Positions 30,828 through 39,534 are shown, counted from the first letter of the stretch. The stretch is 64,000 nucleotides of DNA from Bartonella vinsonii subsp. vinsonii (GCF_902825235.1 NZ_CADEAJ010000007.1:41958-105957), one strand, 5' to 3'. Numbers and translations: made by a program. The notes: generated by a model from the letters alone, not told the origin.

Positions 30828-31703
30828 ATGATGACCTATCAGTCCCAACACTCAAAAACAACGCTCATTTCAAAATTTTTAACAACAGCTCTGTTGACTA
30901 TTTTGACCTTTTCTTCTTTTTCATCAAATGCAATAGCACGCGAGAAAACAGCCAATCATTTCAGCTCAGAAAAACTTAAAACAGAGCTTCTAGAAGATCC
31001 TGCGTTCTTATCTAAGCTAAAAAAAAAGCTTATACCACTTATCAATGATCACGATATTCAAAATATTGTAAGAGATTATTTACTCACTCATCCAGAGATT
31101 ATGGTCGAAATGCAGCTTATCCTCCAAGAAAAGCTGGAAAAGAACAGCAAACAAACGGCTCAAAAACAAGCTTCAATCATCAATTTGTTTAAAAAGGAAA
31201 TTTTTCAGTCTCCTCATGATGCTGTTTTGGGAAATCCAAATGGTAAGAAAGTGCTTGTTGATTTTTTTGATTACAATTGTGGATATTGCAAAATGTCCTA
31301 TTCATACATAGAAAACTTAATAAAAGAGGATCCAGATCTACGGGTTATTGTCAAAGATCTACCAATTTTGGGAGCTGATTCTATGGCAGCACATACTGTT
31401 GCCTATGCTTTTCGAAAACAATTTCCAGAAAAATATCCTCAGTTTCATAGAGCGCTTTTAACTAGTAAAAGTCGCGCGAATGAGGCCAAAGCTATCAAAA
31501 TAGCAGTTTCATTAGGAGCAGATGAAAAAAAACTGCGCGATGCACTAAGGGATTTTAATCTTCAAAATTCCTTTAAAGAAAATATTCAAATTGCCTCTGC
31601 TCTCAATATTACAGGGACACCTTCTTATATTATTGGTGATAAAATACTCATTGGAGCCGCAAGCCAAGATGTTTTAAAAGAAGCCATCGAAAATATACAG
31701 TAA
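30828..31703 (+). CDS. DsbA-family periplasmic thiol:disulfide oxidoreductase
   Basis: A 291-aa exported thioredoxin-fold protein. The N-terminal signal segment (about residues 18-36) is followed by a helical spacer and then the DsbA domain with active-site CGYC near residues 151-154 (FFDYNCGYC) and the cis-proline loop TGTPSY near 265. The layout (helical N-region plus DsbA_4/DSBA core) resembles the ScsC/BdbD-like proteins common in alphaproteobacteria. It likely handles disulfides of envelope proteins. Confidence 0.9.
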   Translation: MMTYQSQHSKTTLISKFLTTALLTILTFSSFSSNAIAREKTANHFSSEKLKTELLEDPAFLSKLKKKLIPLINDHDIQNIVRDYLLTHPEIMVEMQLILQEKLEKNSKQTAQKQASIINLFKKEIFQSPHDAVLGNPNGKKVLVDFFDYNCGYCKMSYSYIENLIKEDPDLRVIVKDLPILGADSMAAHTVAYAFRKQFPEKYPQFHRALLTSKSRANEAKAIKIAVSLGADEKKLRDALRDFNLQNSFKENIQIASALNITGTPSYIIGDKILIGAASQDVLKEAIENIQ

Positions 31704-31957
31704 ATATCTTTTCTTCCTCTCGTCAACTTGATGAAGAATACCGTACATGAAATAATTTTATGCTTTCTCTTTTTTGGTAACAGGCTTATAAATGTGATTT
31801 CATATAGCAGATACTGGATTAAAACTGCAAAATATAATGCTTTAAAAGTAAATAGCTTTTAACAGAAGCCTTAAAAAAGGTCATCCATAGTCTAGAGATA
31901 TTCGATCATAACAATTAAATAGTAACGATCTTCATTGATCAAGGAGTGAAAAATAAA

Positions 31958-32449
31958 ATGGCAACAAAAAAAATGGATGCAGGAAAATATACCGCAATTG
32001 ATACGAACATTATCCGAGACCTCGCTGAAATTTTAAATGATACAAATTTAACAAATATTGAACTTGAACAAGGTGAACTGCGTATTCGTGTATCCCGTCA
32101 AAATACCCCAGTCACTCCTGAACAAACAATTTATGCCCCTATTTCGACCCCTCCTGTTGCCGTAACTTCTCCTCCTATCCCAACAACTGAAACTCCTCTA
32201 CAAGAAGACAAATCAAAAAATGCAATAACATCTCCAATGGTTGGGACAGCCTATCTTGCGCCTTCACCAGGTGCACAACCTTTTGTGGAAGTAGGACAAA
32301 ATGTTTCTGAAGGACAGACTTTACTTATCATTGAAGCGATGAAAACAATGAATCAAATTCCATCACCACGCTCAGGAACGGTGACTGCTATTTTTGTTCA
32401 AGATGGACAACCCGTTGAATTTGGTGAACCACTTATTGTTGTTGAATAA
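31958..32449 (+). CDS. accB: Biotin carboxyl carrier protein of acetyl-CoA carboxylase
   Basis: A ~163-aa BCCP. The ATG at 31958 is chosen because AAGGAG at 31941-31946 lies 11 nt before it, while an in-frame GTG at 31946 overlaps that site. A Pro/Thr-rich linker (about residues 50-80) precedes the biotinyl domain with the biotinylation motif EAMKTM (Lys near residue 128). It carries the carboxyl group between AccC and the transferase. accC follows after 14 bp. Confidence 0.97.
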   Translation: MATKKMDAGKYTAIDTNIIRDLAEILNDTNLTNIELEQGELRIRVSRQNTPVTPEQTIYAPISTPPVAVTSPPIPTTETPLQEDKSKNAITSPMVGTAYLAPSPGAQPFVEVGQNVSEGQTLLIIEAMKTMNQIPSPRSGTVTAIFVQDGQPVEFGEPLIVVE

Positions 32450-32463
32450 AGCAAGGGGCAACT

Positions 32464-33822
32464 ATGATTCGAAAAATTCTCATTGCTAATCGTGGAGAAA
32501 TTGCTCTTCGCGTACTACGAGCCTGCAAAGAGCTTGGAATAAAGACTGTAGCCGTTCACTCCACTGCTGATGCTGATGCGATGCATGTTCGTCTTGCTGA
32601 CGAAAGTGTCTGTATTGGCCCTCCCCCAGCACGCGATTCTTATTTAAGTATTCAGCAAATTATTGCTGCATGCGAAATTACAGGAGCTGATGCTGTTCAT
32701 CCAGGCTATGGCTTTCTTTCTGAAAATGCAAAATTTGCAGATGTTCTAGAGGCCCATGACATCACATTTATCGGCCCAACAGCTGCGCATATTCGGATCA
32801 TGGGCGATAAAATTGAAGCAAAGAAAACCGCCAAAAAACTTGGAATTCCTGTAGTCCCTGGTTCTGACGGAGCTGTCACTGAAGAATCTGAAGCTCTGCG
32901 TACTGCTCGTGAAATTGGTTATCCAGTTATTATTAAGGCTTCTGCTGGTGGTGGGGGACGCGGTATGAAAGTGGTCCATTCTGAACAAGAGTTTGCTATA
33001 GCTCTTAAAACAACCCGTTCAGAAGCAGCAGCGGCTTTTGGAGATGATGCAGTTTATATCGAAAAATATCTAGAAAAGCCCCGTCATATTGAGATTCAAG
33101 TAATCGGTGATGGAGCAGGGAATGCTGTTCATTTAGGAGAACGCGATTGTTCTCTTCAACGACGTCATCAAAAAATATGGGAAGAAGCGACATCACCCGC
33201 GCTTAATGAAACTGAACGGAAAAAAATTGGTGACATTGTCGCAAATGCCTGTGCACAACTTGGATACCGTGGAGCCGGTACTATTGAGTTTCTTTATGAA
33301 AATGGCGAATTCTATTTTATTGAGATGAATACGCGTTTACAAGTCGAACATCCTGTAACCGAAGCGATTACAGGCATAGATTTGGTTCACGAACAAATTC
33401 ATATTGCATCAGGCTGTAAACTTTCAGTTGCACAAGATGACATTTGCTTCTCTGGTCATGCTATTGAATGTCGCATTAATGCGGAAGATCCTATTAACTT
33501 TACGCCATCTCCAGGAACCATTACACATTTTCATACACCAGGAGGTTTAGGCATTCGCGTTGATTCAGGTGCTTATTCAGGTTATCGTATTCCTCCTTAT
33601 TATGACAGCATGATTGGAAAGTTGATTGTTCATGGACGTACACGTTTAGAATGTATGATGCGATTACGGCGCGCTTTAGATGAATTTGTGGTCGATGGAA
33701 TCAAAACCACATTACCTCTCTTTCGCGATCTCATTAATAATAAAGATGTTGCAGAGGGTAATTATAACATTCATTGGCTAGAAAAATATCTTTCTAACCA
33801 ATCGAATTCTTCAGATTCGTAA
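32464..33822 (+). CDS. accC: Biotin carboxylase subunit of acetyl-CoA carboxylase
   Basis: A 452-aa ATP-grasp biotin carboxylase that carboxylates the AccB biotin. Seen are the N-terminal [28 protein letters not shown], the glycine-rich ATP lid [10 protein letters not shown], and the catalytic [14 protein letters not shown]. Full length compared with the family. It completes the accBC operon; the carboxyltransferase genes accA and accD are elsewhere. Confidence 0.97.
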   Translation: MIRKILIANRGEIALRVLRACKELGIKTVAVHSTADADAMHVRLADESVCIGPPPARDSYLSIQQIIAACEITGADAVHPGYGFLSENAKFADVLEAHDITFIGPTAAHIRIMGDKIEAKKTAKKLGIPVVPGSDGAVTEESEALRTAREIGYPVIIKASAGGGGRGMKVVHSEQEFAIALKTTRSEAAAAFGDDAVYIEKYLEKPRHIEIQVIGDGAGNAVHLGERDCSLQRRHQKIWEEATSPALNETERKKIGDIVANACAQLGYRGAGTIEFLYENGEFYFIEMNTRLQVEHPVTEAITGIDLVHEQIHIASGCKLSVAQDDICFSGHAIECRINAEDPINFTPSPGTITHFHTPGGLGIRVDSGAYSGYRIPPYYDSMIGKLIVHGRTRLECMMRLRRALDEFVVDGIKTTLPLFRDLINNKDVAEGNYNIHWLEKYLSNQSNSSDS

Positions 33823-34027
33823 ATCTGGTAGCAAAAAGCATTTTTTTCTCAACGCTTTTATAAAGTATCAATGTAGAAATAATTTCTGACATTGTGATAA
33901 AGGATGATAAGAAAACAAAGAAGTTCATTATTTTATAATTTGTCGTATAATTTCTAAAAATATGCACAAAAACTGATAATTTTCTATTTTCCTTTTTGTG
34001 AGTTTGTGCTACCTCCTATGTGGTTAT

Positions 34028-34103
<76 letters not shown>

Positions 34104-34240
34104 TTCTCTTTTTTATCCGAAATAATTTATTGATTTTCCATATATTTTTAAAAGTAAGGGATTCATGGATAAAAGTGAGGGAATAGGATTTCAAATCATG
34201 CCTCTACAACGGGGAATTTTTTTGAGAAAACTTTGCACAT

Positions 34241-34459
34241 TTAGCTCTTTGTGAACCATCTTTTGAGGTGTGTGAAGATGTTATCAAGTGCATCCATAAT
34301 GCGGGCAAAATCGATAATGAACATAAAGATAATGAACGCCACCCACTTCACGCAACGAGACATCATCTTTAATCCCTGATAGGTATTGATCATCTCATAA
34401 AGCAGCTGTCGTTCGGTTTCTGTAAGTTCTTTATCTTTGTTGCTTGCTTTCTCGACCAT
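34241..34459 (-). CDS. Small membrane protein of prophage lysis remnant
   Basis: A 72-aa protein with a charged N-terminus (KASNKDKELTETERQLLYEM) and one strong hydrophobic segment at about residues 41-56. It overlaps the upstream Rz1-like gene by 29 bp. Its position in a lysis cassette and its single membrane span are compatible with a holin-like or accessory role, but no family is recognised. Confidence 0.55.
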   Translation of the reverse strand: MVEKASNKDKELTETERQLLYEMINTYQGLKMMSRCVKWVAFIIFMFIIDFARIMDALDNIFTHLKRWFTKS

Positions 34460-34667
34460 CTTTCCAACCGCATAAATGCGTTCCCTGCTTGTTATGCTTT
34501 AAAATATCTCTTGCTAAGTTGGGACTGATGACCGAAACATCCCGCTTATCCAAATAAATAGGCAACCAGCCAACACAAGAAACAACCCTATTTCCCGCGC
34601 ACCCAACGAGAAAGTTCAGTGCGAACATCACCATCACTTTTCTGATTAACTTCATTTTCAACCTCAA
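34431..34667 (-). CDS. Rz1-like phage outer-membrane lipoprotein
   Basis: About 78 aa (74 aa from a second ATG at 34655). The N-terminal hydrophobic segment ends in a lipobox-like FLVGCAG, so the mature protein would begin at a lipidated Cys. The remainder (WLPIYLDKRDVSVISPNLA, DILKHNKQGTHLCGW) resembles small phage lysis-cassette lipoproteins. It overlaps the Rz-like frame in a different register, the classical Rz/Rz1 nested arrangement. Spanin function is inferred. Confidence 0.6.
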   Translation of the reverse strand: MRLKMKLIRKVMVMFALNFLVGCAGNRVVSCVGWLPIYLDKRDVSVISPNLARDILKHNKQGTHLCGWKDGRESKQQR

Positions 34668-34815
34668 ACCGTCTCATTGCTGTCTTCAAAGCATGCTTGG
34701 TTTGCTTGTGCTGTTCACTTCTTTTACCCAAATGAAAGGCTTTTGCTAATGCCATAAAAAAAACGGCTAAAGCCGCTGTAATCATCAGGGAATATTTCTT
34801 GAGCCAGAAAATCAC
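34588..34815 (-). CDS. Rz-like phage lysis protein (inner-membrane spanin candidate)
   Basis: About 75 aa from a GTG at 34815 that overlaps the TGA of the preceding endolysin fragment (GTGA), so coupled translation is likely; an ATG at 34785 is an alternative. It has one N-terminal membrane segment (MITAALAVFFMALAKAF) followed by a charged, helical, coiled-coil-like tail (KRSEQHKQTKHALKTAMRRF). Topology and position match i-spanins/Rz-like proteins. Its 3' third is overlapped by the lipoprotein gene. Confidence 0.55.
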   Translation of the reverse strand: MIFWLKKYSLMITAALAVFFMALAKAFHLGKRSEQHKQTKHALKTAMRRFEVENEVNQKSDGDVRTELSRWVRGK

Positions 34816-35204
34816 AATCGTTGCTCCCGAAACCGCTTGGCCACAAACACTATACCTGTTACAGCCGCTAAAACCATTATGCCTGCTAATGCCCATTGGA
34901 TTGGTCCATTGCCTGCTAACAACCCTCCAAGACCTGAACACGAGCCTATAATCGGGGCTAGCGCTTCTGCTTTGAGAAGTCCTGTTGCCTGTTTCGTTTC
35001 TACATGTTGATAGTTAGAAGAAACATAAGATCCCTTCGCCCATAACCCCGCTTCTGCCGCTCTACGGTTTGCTAATCCTTTCAGAGGCTTGCCCCCTATC
35101 TTATTCCATCTCTGTAATTCTGCTGGAACCGATTCATAATCACCCTGATTAAGCTTCTTCAACAATGTTGACTTGCGAAAAGCAGCTGTCCCTACATTAT
35201 TTTT
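34812..35204 (-). pseudogene. Truncated phage endolysin (GH24 lysozyme C-terminus plus membrane tail)
   Basis: The readable frame encodes NVGTAAFRKSTLLKKLN, then GDYESVPAELQRWNKIGGK and GLANRRAAEAGLW, which is the C-terminal half of a T4/P22-type phage lysozyme. A membrane segment (about the last 35 residues) and a basic tail follow. The N-terminal half with the catalytic Glu is absent: the frame closes at a TAA (35205-35207) within the last codons of the upstream repeat-domain gene. An internal ATG at 35165 would give 117 aa. This is best read as a deletion scar in a former prophage lysis cassette. Confidence 0.7.
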
Positions 35205-36126
35205 TTAAGATACTATTTCTTGTCTTTTTTCCGATAAACTGAGCGATTTTCTCTTTCCAAGAGCGGGGTTGCTCTTCACTAGAAACCTCTCGTTGTTCAT
35301 CAAGATTTTCTCCAACCTGTTTAATCAAAGCATAGCTGAGTTGTTTGCTTCTTTCTACTTCTTTGGCTAAAACCAATGCACGTTCAAGATGGGTTTGGTT
35401 GATATTCTCATCAAAGCCTAGATGATCTCCTGTCCCAAAGCTTTGTTGATAAGACTGTAAGCTTTCAATATCACCCAATAAAGCAAGGGCACCAATATGA
35501 AGTAAAGCATAATCCTTATTGTCCGCTTTAGATGTTGCATCCTTTTCCCAAGGCGCGGTGCCATAATCACAACGAAGTCTTTGAGAAAGATCAATGGCAC
35601 TTACTGCCCATTCTAGCGCATCATCAAGTGCTTGCTTTAAGCGATCCGCAGTGACTTCTGGTTCAAAGATTTCCAATCCCTTGGCTTCAAAATTAAGCTG
35701 TATATCTGGAAAATCTTCCGTGTGGGTAGGATCAATGAATTTACAAGCGGTGGAAAGAATGGCCGTGCTAATCAAAAAAGCGCTATCAAATTGCGGGTAA
35801 TCTTTGGCAATTTCGTCGTTATAAAGAATGTTTACTTCACGATCAGCCAATTGATAGCTTGCCATATGGTCATTCTCATTGATTTTCTCGGTTGACCAGC
35901 CTAAGCTTTTCAAAAGTGCTGTCGCACTTTCCATGGTGAGACGATCATCAGTGTCATACGCTTCATCCACTTCCTCTGCCACTTCAACAGGCACTGTTTT
36001 TGAGTCAAGGGGTGCTGTTTGCGCATCCAAGCTTAAAATCCGGAGCGTTTTTTGAAAAACCCGTTTGATAACCCTGTGCAAGAGTAAGAGCCTTGTCAAT
36101 ATCATATCTTGTGATAGTATCCACAA
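35197..36126 (-). CDS. Single-copy repeat-domain protein, fourth unit of a split multi-domain protein
   Basis: Open for 309 codons, but the first ~30 residues read the tail of the upstream gene in another register and are probably not native. The real domain starts near the ATG at 35934 (MESATALLKSLGW) and matches the unit seen three times in the upstream protein: a TALLKSLGW start, a DREVNILYNDE strand, a DALEWAVSAID helix, GALALLGDIESLQSYQQSF, and HLERALVLAKEV. No good ribosome site precedes 35934, which suggests an internal part of a formerly longer reading frame. A basic C-terminal tail follows. Function unknown. Confidence 0.6.
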   Translation of the reverse strand: MWILSQDMILTRLLLLHRVIKRVFQKTLRILSLDAQTAPLDSKTVPVEVAEEVDEAYDTDDRLTMESATALLKSLGWSTEKINENDHMASYQLADREVNILYNDEIAKDYPQFDSAFLISTAILSTACKFIDPTHTEDFPDIQLNFEAKGLEIFEPEVTADRLKQALDDALEWAVSAIDLSQRLRCDYGTAPWEKDATSKADNKDYALLHIGALALLGDIESLQSYQQSFGTGDHLGFDENINQTHLERALVLAKEVERSKQLSYALIKQVGENLDEQREVSSEEQPRSWKEKIAQFIGKKTRNSILKK

Positions 36127-37855
36127 AGCCTAAATAGTTCTTTCTTTGAAAACTCTCCTTATAAAATTTGAGTTTTTTGACATTGCCAGTCAAAATAAGT
36201 GCAATAAGGTGAAATTCTGCAAGGCAAAATTCACTATCTGTTGGCAAAGCGGCATAGTCATAGATAATTTGATTGACATTTTGTTGGTCTGCCCACTCAA
36301 GAATATTCATACAGATCTGCTGTAATTTTCCTTCATCCAAGTCAGCACCAGACAATGTATAAACTTCTTCTGCCTCTTTAAGAGCTATATATTGAGGCAT
36401 ATTATAGAAAATTTCTTTATGAGCAGTTGAAAAACCAAGTGTTGAAAGTGAAGCTTTCAAGGTAATAGTGGAGGGCTCTCCTTCTGTCTCAAGCTTATAA
36501 ACTATATTGATGAGACGGTCTTTGCTGATAAAATAAGCATTGCGATTGTAATTTTTATCGCGATAAACTGTCCAACCCATCGCTTTTAGGTGCTCGGCAA
36601 TTTTATTGAAAACCACTAAAGTTTGTGGACTAATATGAGCTTCTGTTGTCTCTCTCTTCTTTAGAGTTTTTAGATGCTTTTCAGCAAATTCAAGAGCACG
36701 ATTAACATGGGTTTCTAGTTCTTCATCAAGACTTTGCAAATGCTCAGGAATCTTACCTACCGCAATGGAATTTTGATAAGATTTCAGCACATCAATTTTA
36801 CCGGTCAACGCTAAGCAAGCCAAATGCCAAGGAATATCTTGTGTATAGCTATATTTTTGAACACGTGCTTTGCTTTCTATTGATGCTTCTAAATCCTGAG
36901 CGCGTGCCCATTGTATTATTCGCTCAGAGATTTTGATAAACTCTTGCTCATTCAATGTCTCCACACAAATATCAATCCCTTTATCAACACCACTAAAAAG
37001 CCCTCGCCCAATCGTATTAAAAGACTGATAAATATTTGTAGCTGATATCTTCCTACATTTTCCACTATCGTGAATATAATGGCAAGCTACAGAAATCTCT
37101 TCGTTAGAGATCTCTGCTTCAAGATGGACATTGTAATCATCATGAAGACGGATAAAACCAAAATCAAATTGAATAAAACGATCCGGCAAAACCAACCACA
37201 TTTTCCCAGGCTCTGTGGCAAGCCACCCTTGGGTTTTGAGAATACGAGTTGCTGTTGTAAGACTTATCGAACGCTGTTTAGGCTTTTTGCGCGCCAAAAG
37301 ATCATCCAATTCGTTATTTTTATAAGCCTCAGCAAAAAAGATGGCACGCTCAACCTGCGTCATCTTTTCATAATCAGAAAACTCTGGTGTATATAATTGA
37401 GATGTGGATTTATAATTCCTTAAAGCCTCAATATCGCCAAGTAGAGCTTTTGCAACGAGAGAATGATTGGCAGATTCTTCACGTAATTTTTGCTCAATAT
37501 CTTGTGCTTGCGCCCAAGCTAACACTTTGTTTAAAGCCACCTTGACATGGTTTTCAAAAAACTCCAGCGCTGTAACTCCAAAATTTTCTTCTGAAAAAAT
37601 CAGCATATCCTCATATTGATGTTGCGATTCTTTACCGTTAATGTATTCACAGCCAAAACAATAAGCAGCAGTAGTAAGACTGACAGAAACCCACAATCTT
37701 CCGCTATCCCGTCCATAATCTATGACACCATAATGAATACGCACTATGCGATCGGGAAGGTGATAATAAGCAAACATATCACCCATTTTATCGCGATGAG
37801 GCTCCCAGCCAAGTCTTTTTAAAATCTCTGTTGCGTCTTTGGTTTGCATCGTCAT
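36005..37855 (-). CDS. Three-repeat protein of unknown function in immunity array
   Basis: A 616-aa cytosolic-looking protein made of three divergent copies of a ~200-aa domain (about 1-200, 200-405, 405-600). Each unit shows a helix ending in GW (ILKRLGW, ILKTQGW, LKAMGW), a DR-V/I strand (PDRIVRIHYG, PDRFIQFDFG, KDRLINIVYK), a W-A-AQD helix (VLAWAQAQD, IIQWARAQD, ILEWADQQN), an ALxGxI/V-LK/R-YK/Q motif, and a closing RA-FAE helix. No signal peptide or catalytic motif is evident. It overlaps the upstream SUKH gene by 4 bp. Position suggests a poly-immunity protein; that is inference. Confidence 0.75.
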   Translation of the reverse strand: MTMQTKDATEILKRLGWEPHRDKMGDMFAYYHLPDRIVRIHYGVIDYGRDSGRLWVSVSLTTAAYCFGCEYINGKESQHQYEDMLIFSEENFGVTALEFFENHVKVALNKVLAWAQAQDIEQKLREESANHSLVAKALLGDIEALRNYKSTSQLYTPEFSDYEKMTQVERAIFFAEAYKNNELDDLLARKKPKQRSISLTTATRILKTQGWLATEPGKMWLVLPDRFIQFDFGFIRLHDDYNVHLEAEISNEEISVACHYIHDSGKCRKISATNIYQSFNTIGRGLFSGVDKGIDICVETLNEQEFIKISERIIQWARAQDLEASIESKARVQKYSYTQDIPWHLACLALTGKIDVLKSYQNSIAVGKIPEHLQSLDEELETHVNRALEFAEKHLKTLKKRETTEAHISPQTLVVFNKIAEHLKAMGWTVYRDKNYNRNAYFISKDRLINIVYKLETEGEPSTITLKASLSTLGFSTAHKEIFYNMPQYIALKEAEEVYTLSGADLDEGKLQQICMNILEWADQQNVNQIIYDYAALPTDSEFCLAEFHLIALILTGNVKKLKFYKESFQRKNYLGFVDTITRYDIDKALTLAQGYQTGFSKNAPDFKLGCANSTP

Positions 37856-38343
37856 TCCCCCCCAGCATGTTCCATAATTCTTTTACAGAGAAATTCATAA
37901 AAATTACTTGCATAATAATGTGACGCTCCAGATGGAATCTCGACGTAGAGTGGGCATTCACCATCCCGAAACTGAGTATAATCAAAGTAAAATGTCTCAC
38001 CAAAATCTGTTCTGCTAACGAAAAGCTGCTCTGGTGTCACAAAACCACGTTCTCTATTGAGTAAGTTTCGGTAAACAATATCACCAGCAGGAATACCTTC
38101 CCCACAATCTCCATAAATGCTAAAAATTTCATCACCACCAATTTCTCCTCCTCCATATTTTTTTAAGAAAACTTTGTAAGAGGATGTGAATTGTACGCCG
38201 AGAGCTTTCTCCGCCTTTTCAATCTGTAAATCATCTGTTTCATTCTCTTCATCATCTTCACTACCCAAATTGATAATCTCTTCATCATATTTATTCACTT
38301 TATCAATTAATACTGCAACATCATCTAAGGTATAGGTTTTCAT
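37852..38343 (-). CDS. SMI1/KNR4 (SUKH) domain immunity protein, copy 5
   Basis: A 163-aa SUKH-superfamily protein. Signature elements are KAEKALGVQFTSSYKVFLKK, the YGGGEIGGDEIFSIYG loop, the FYFDYTQFRDGECPLYV strand pair, and the C-terminal ASNFYEFLCKRI helix. SUKH proteins are the commonest immunity proteins of nuclease-type polymorphic toxins. The ATG at 38343 has GAGGAT upstream. It overlaps the following three-repeat gene by 4 bp. It has a longer acidic N-terminal loop (EDDEENETDD) than its paralogues. Confidence 0.9.
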   Translation of the reverse strand: MKTYTLDDVAVLIDKVNKYDEEIINLGSEDDEENETDDLQIEKAEKALGVQFTSSYKVFLKKYGGGEIGGDEIFSIYGDCGEGIPAGDIVYRNLLNRERGFVTPEQLFVSRTDFGETFYFDYTQFRDGECPLYVEIPSGASHYYASNFYEFLCKRIMEHAGGE

Positions 38344-38432
38344 AGATGATCCTCAAAACTTGCATTATAAACGCTCCATATTTGCTCTATCAATTTCACC
38401 TCTTCCATAGTTTTTTCCAAAAACGCTTGTAA
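38344..38432 (-). pseudogene. SUKH gene relic embedded in tail/spacer (copy 1)
   Basis: Read in other registers, the DNA that encodes the C-terminal tail of the adjacent SUKH protein plus the following spacer still spells SUKH sequence: LFTSVFGKNYGRGEI in one frame, continuing as EQIWSVYNASFEDH in the next. Compare FTSSYKSFLKNYGGGEI and EEILSVYNTNFE in intact copies. The relic ends at the ATG of the next gene and supplies its ribosome site. Confidence 0.6.
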
Positions 38433-38962
38433 AAAGGGATAGGTTGCGGAGTGGGAGAGTTCTCAATCTTTTCAATCGGTTGGTCACCTTCAGGTATCTC
38501 AGCTCCCGCGTGTACTTTAATTCTTTTGCAAAGGAACTCATAAAAATTGCTAGCGTAATATTCGGACTCCTCATCCGCAAACATGACATAGATTGGACAT
38601 TCTCCATCCCGAAACTGTGCATAATCAAAGTAAAAGGTTTCATCAAGATCATAACTAACAACAAGTTGTTCTGATGTCGTAAAACCACGTTTTCTATCAT
38701 TTAAGTTTTGGAAAACAATATCACCAGCAGGAATACCCATAGGATTATCATAAAGACTATAGATTTCTTCACCACCAATGTCCCCGCCTTTACAATGTTC
38801 TAAAAAACTCTTGTAAGACGATGTAAATTGTAAACCGAGAGCTTTCTCCGCCTTTTCAATCACGAGATCACCAACTGCATCATCTTCAGTACCAAAATTG
38901 ATAATATCACAATTATATTTATAAACTAATTCTACAACATCAGCTAAGGTATAGGTTTTCAT
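38396..38962 (-). CDS. SMI1/KNR4 (SUKH) domain immunity protein, copy 4
   Basis: A 188-aa SUKH paralogue, closest to the first copy of the array (40060-40635). They share the ENPMG/DNPMGIPAGDIV loop, VVSYDLDETFYFDY, and a C-terminal extension EIPEGDQPIEKIEN followed by a basic PFYKRFWKKLWKR tail. The tail is encoded by out-of-frame SUKH relic DNA. A strong ribosome site (GGGGGGAGG) precedes its ATG, and a terminator-like hairpin lies just upstream, so it may head its own transcript. Confidence 0.88.
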   Translation of the reverse strand: MKTYTLADVVELVYKYNCDIINFGTEDDAVGDLVIEKAEKALGLQFTSSYKSFLEHCKGGDIGGEEIYSLYDNPMGIPAGDIVFQNLNDRKRGFTTSEQLVVSYDLDETFYFDYAQFRDGECPIYVMFADEESEYYASNFYEFLCKRIKVHAGAEIPEGDQPIEKIENSPTPQPIPFYKRFWKKLWKR

Positions 38963-39009
38963 GAGTCCTCCCCCCTAAAAAATATTAACGATGCTTGCAT
39001 TCTTGAAAA

Positions 39010-39057
39010 GAAAAAAATAACGGTGGTTTAACATTGCAATTTGGAAGTAAAACCACC
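39010..39057 (-). terminator. Terminator-like hairpin inside the immunity array
   Basis: On the minus strand GGTGGTTT (39050-39057) pairs with AAACCACC (39022-39029) across a ~20-nt loop and is followed by a GTTATTTTTTTC tract. It sits between the stop of the third SUKH gene and the strong ribosome site of the fourth. The long loop makes it a weaker terminator than typical. Confidence 0.5.
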
Positions 39058-39069
39058 ATACAAAGAAAT

Positions 39070-39534
39070 TTACTTCAAGTTATCTGTAATTCTTTTACAG
39101 AGGAATTCATAAAAATTACTTGCATAATAAAGGGGATCGCTAGGTGGAAATCTAAGATAGAGCGGGCACTCACCATTCTGGAATTGAGAATAATCAAAAT
39201 AAAATGTCTCACCAAAATCAGTTCTACTCACAACAAGCTGCTGTGGTTTTGCCAAACCATTTTCTATATCCGTTATGTGATAATAAACGATATCATCACT
39301 ACGAGCAATTTCAAAATTTGTATTATAAACACTTAATATTTCCTCACCACAGATCTCCGCTCTTCCATAATTCTTCAAAAAACTTTTGTAGGAGGATGTG
39401 AATTGCAATTTAAGAATCCCCTCTGCTTTTTCAATTAGTACATCATCAACTGCTTCATCTGTAGTGCCAAAATCGATACTATCGCTATATTTATCAACTA
39501 GTACTGCAACATCAGTTAAGGTATAGGTTTTCAT
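39070..39534 (-). CDS. SMI1/KNR4 (SUKH) domain immunity protein, copy 3
   Basis: A 154-aa SUKH paralogue with KAEGILKLQFTSSYKSFLKN, the YGRAEICGEEILSVYNTNFE loop (ICGEE replaces IGGEE), FYFDYSQFQNGECPLYLRF, and a terminal SNFYEFLCKRI helix. Its ATG overlaps the stop of copy 2 by 4 bp (ATGA), so the two are translationally coupled. Confidence 0.88.
   Translation of the reverse strand: MKTYTLTDVAVLVDKYSDSIDFGTTDEAVDDVLIEKAEGILKLQFTSSYKSFLKNYGRAEICGEEILSVYNTNFEIARSDDIVYYHITDIENGLAKPQQLVVSRTDFGETFYFDYSQFQNGECPLYLRFPPSDPLYYASNFYEFLCKRITDNLK

Noticed and set aside
36044..36056. Programmed -1 frameshift at the A-AAA-AAC heptamer in the three-repeat gene
   Set aside because: The -1 frame reaches a stop after a few codons and would not produce the four-unit fusion; a one-base loss is needed instead.
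38365..38700. 111-codon frame overlapping SUKH copy 4 (and the similar one at 40029-40316)
   Set aside because: Mostly an out-of-frame reading of an intact SUKH gene. Only its last ~20 residues are informative, as a SUKH relic, and that part is reported separately.
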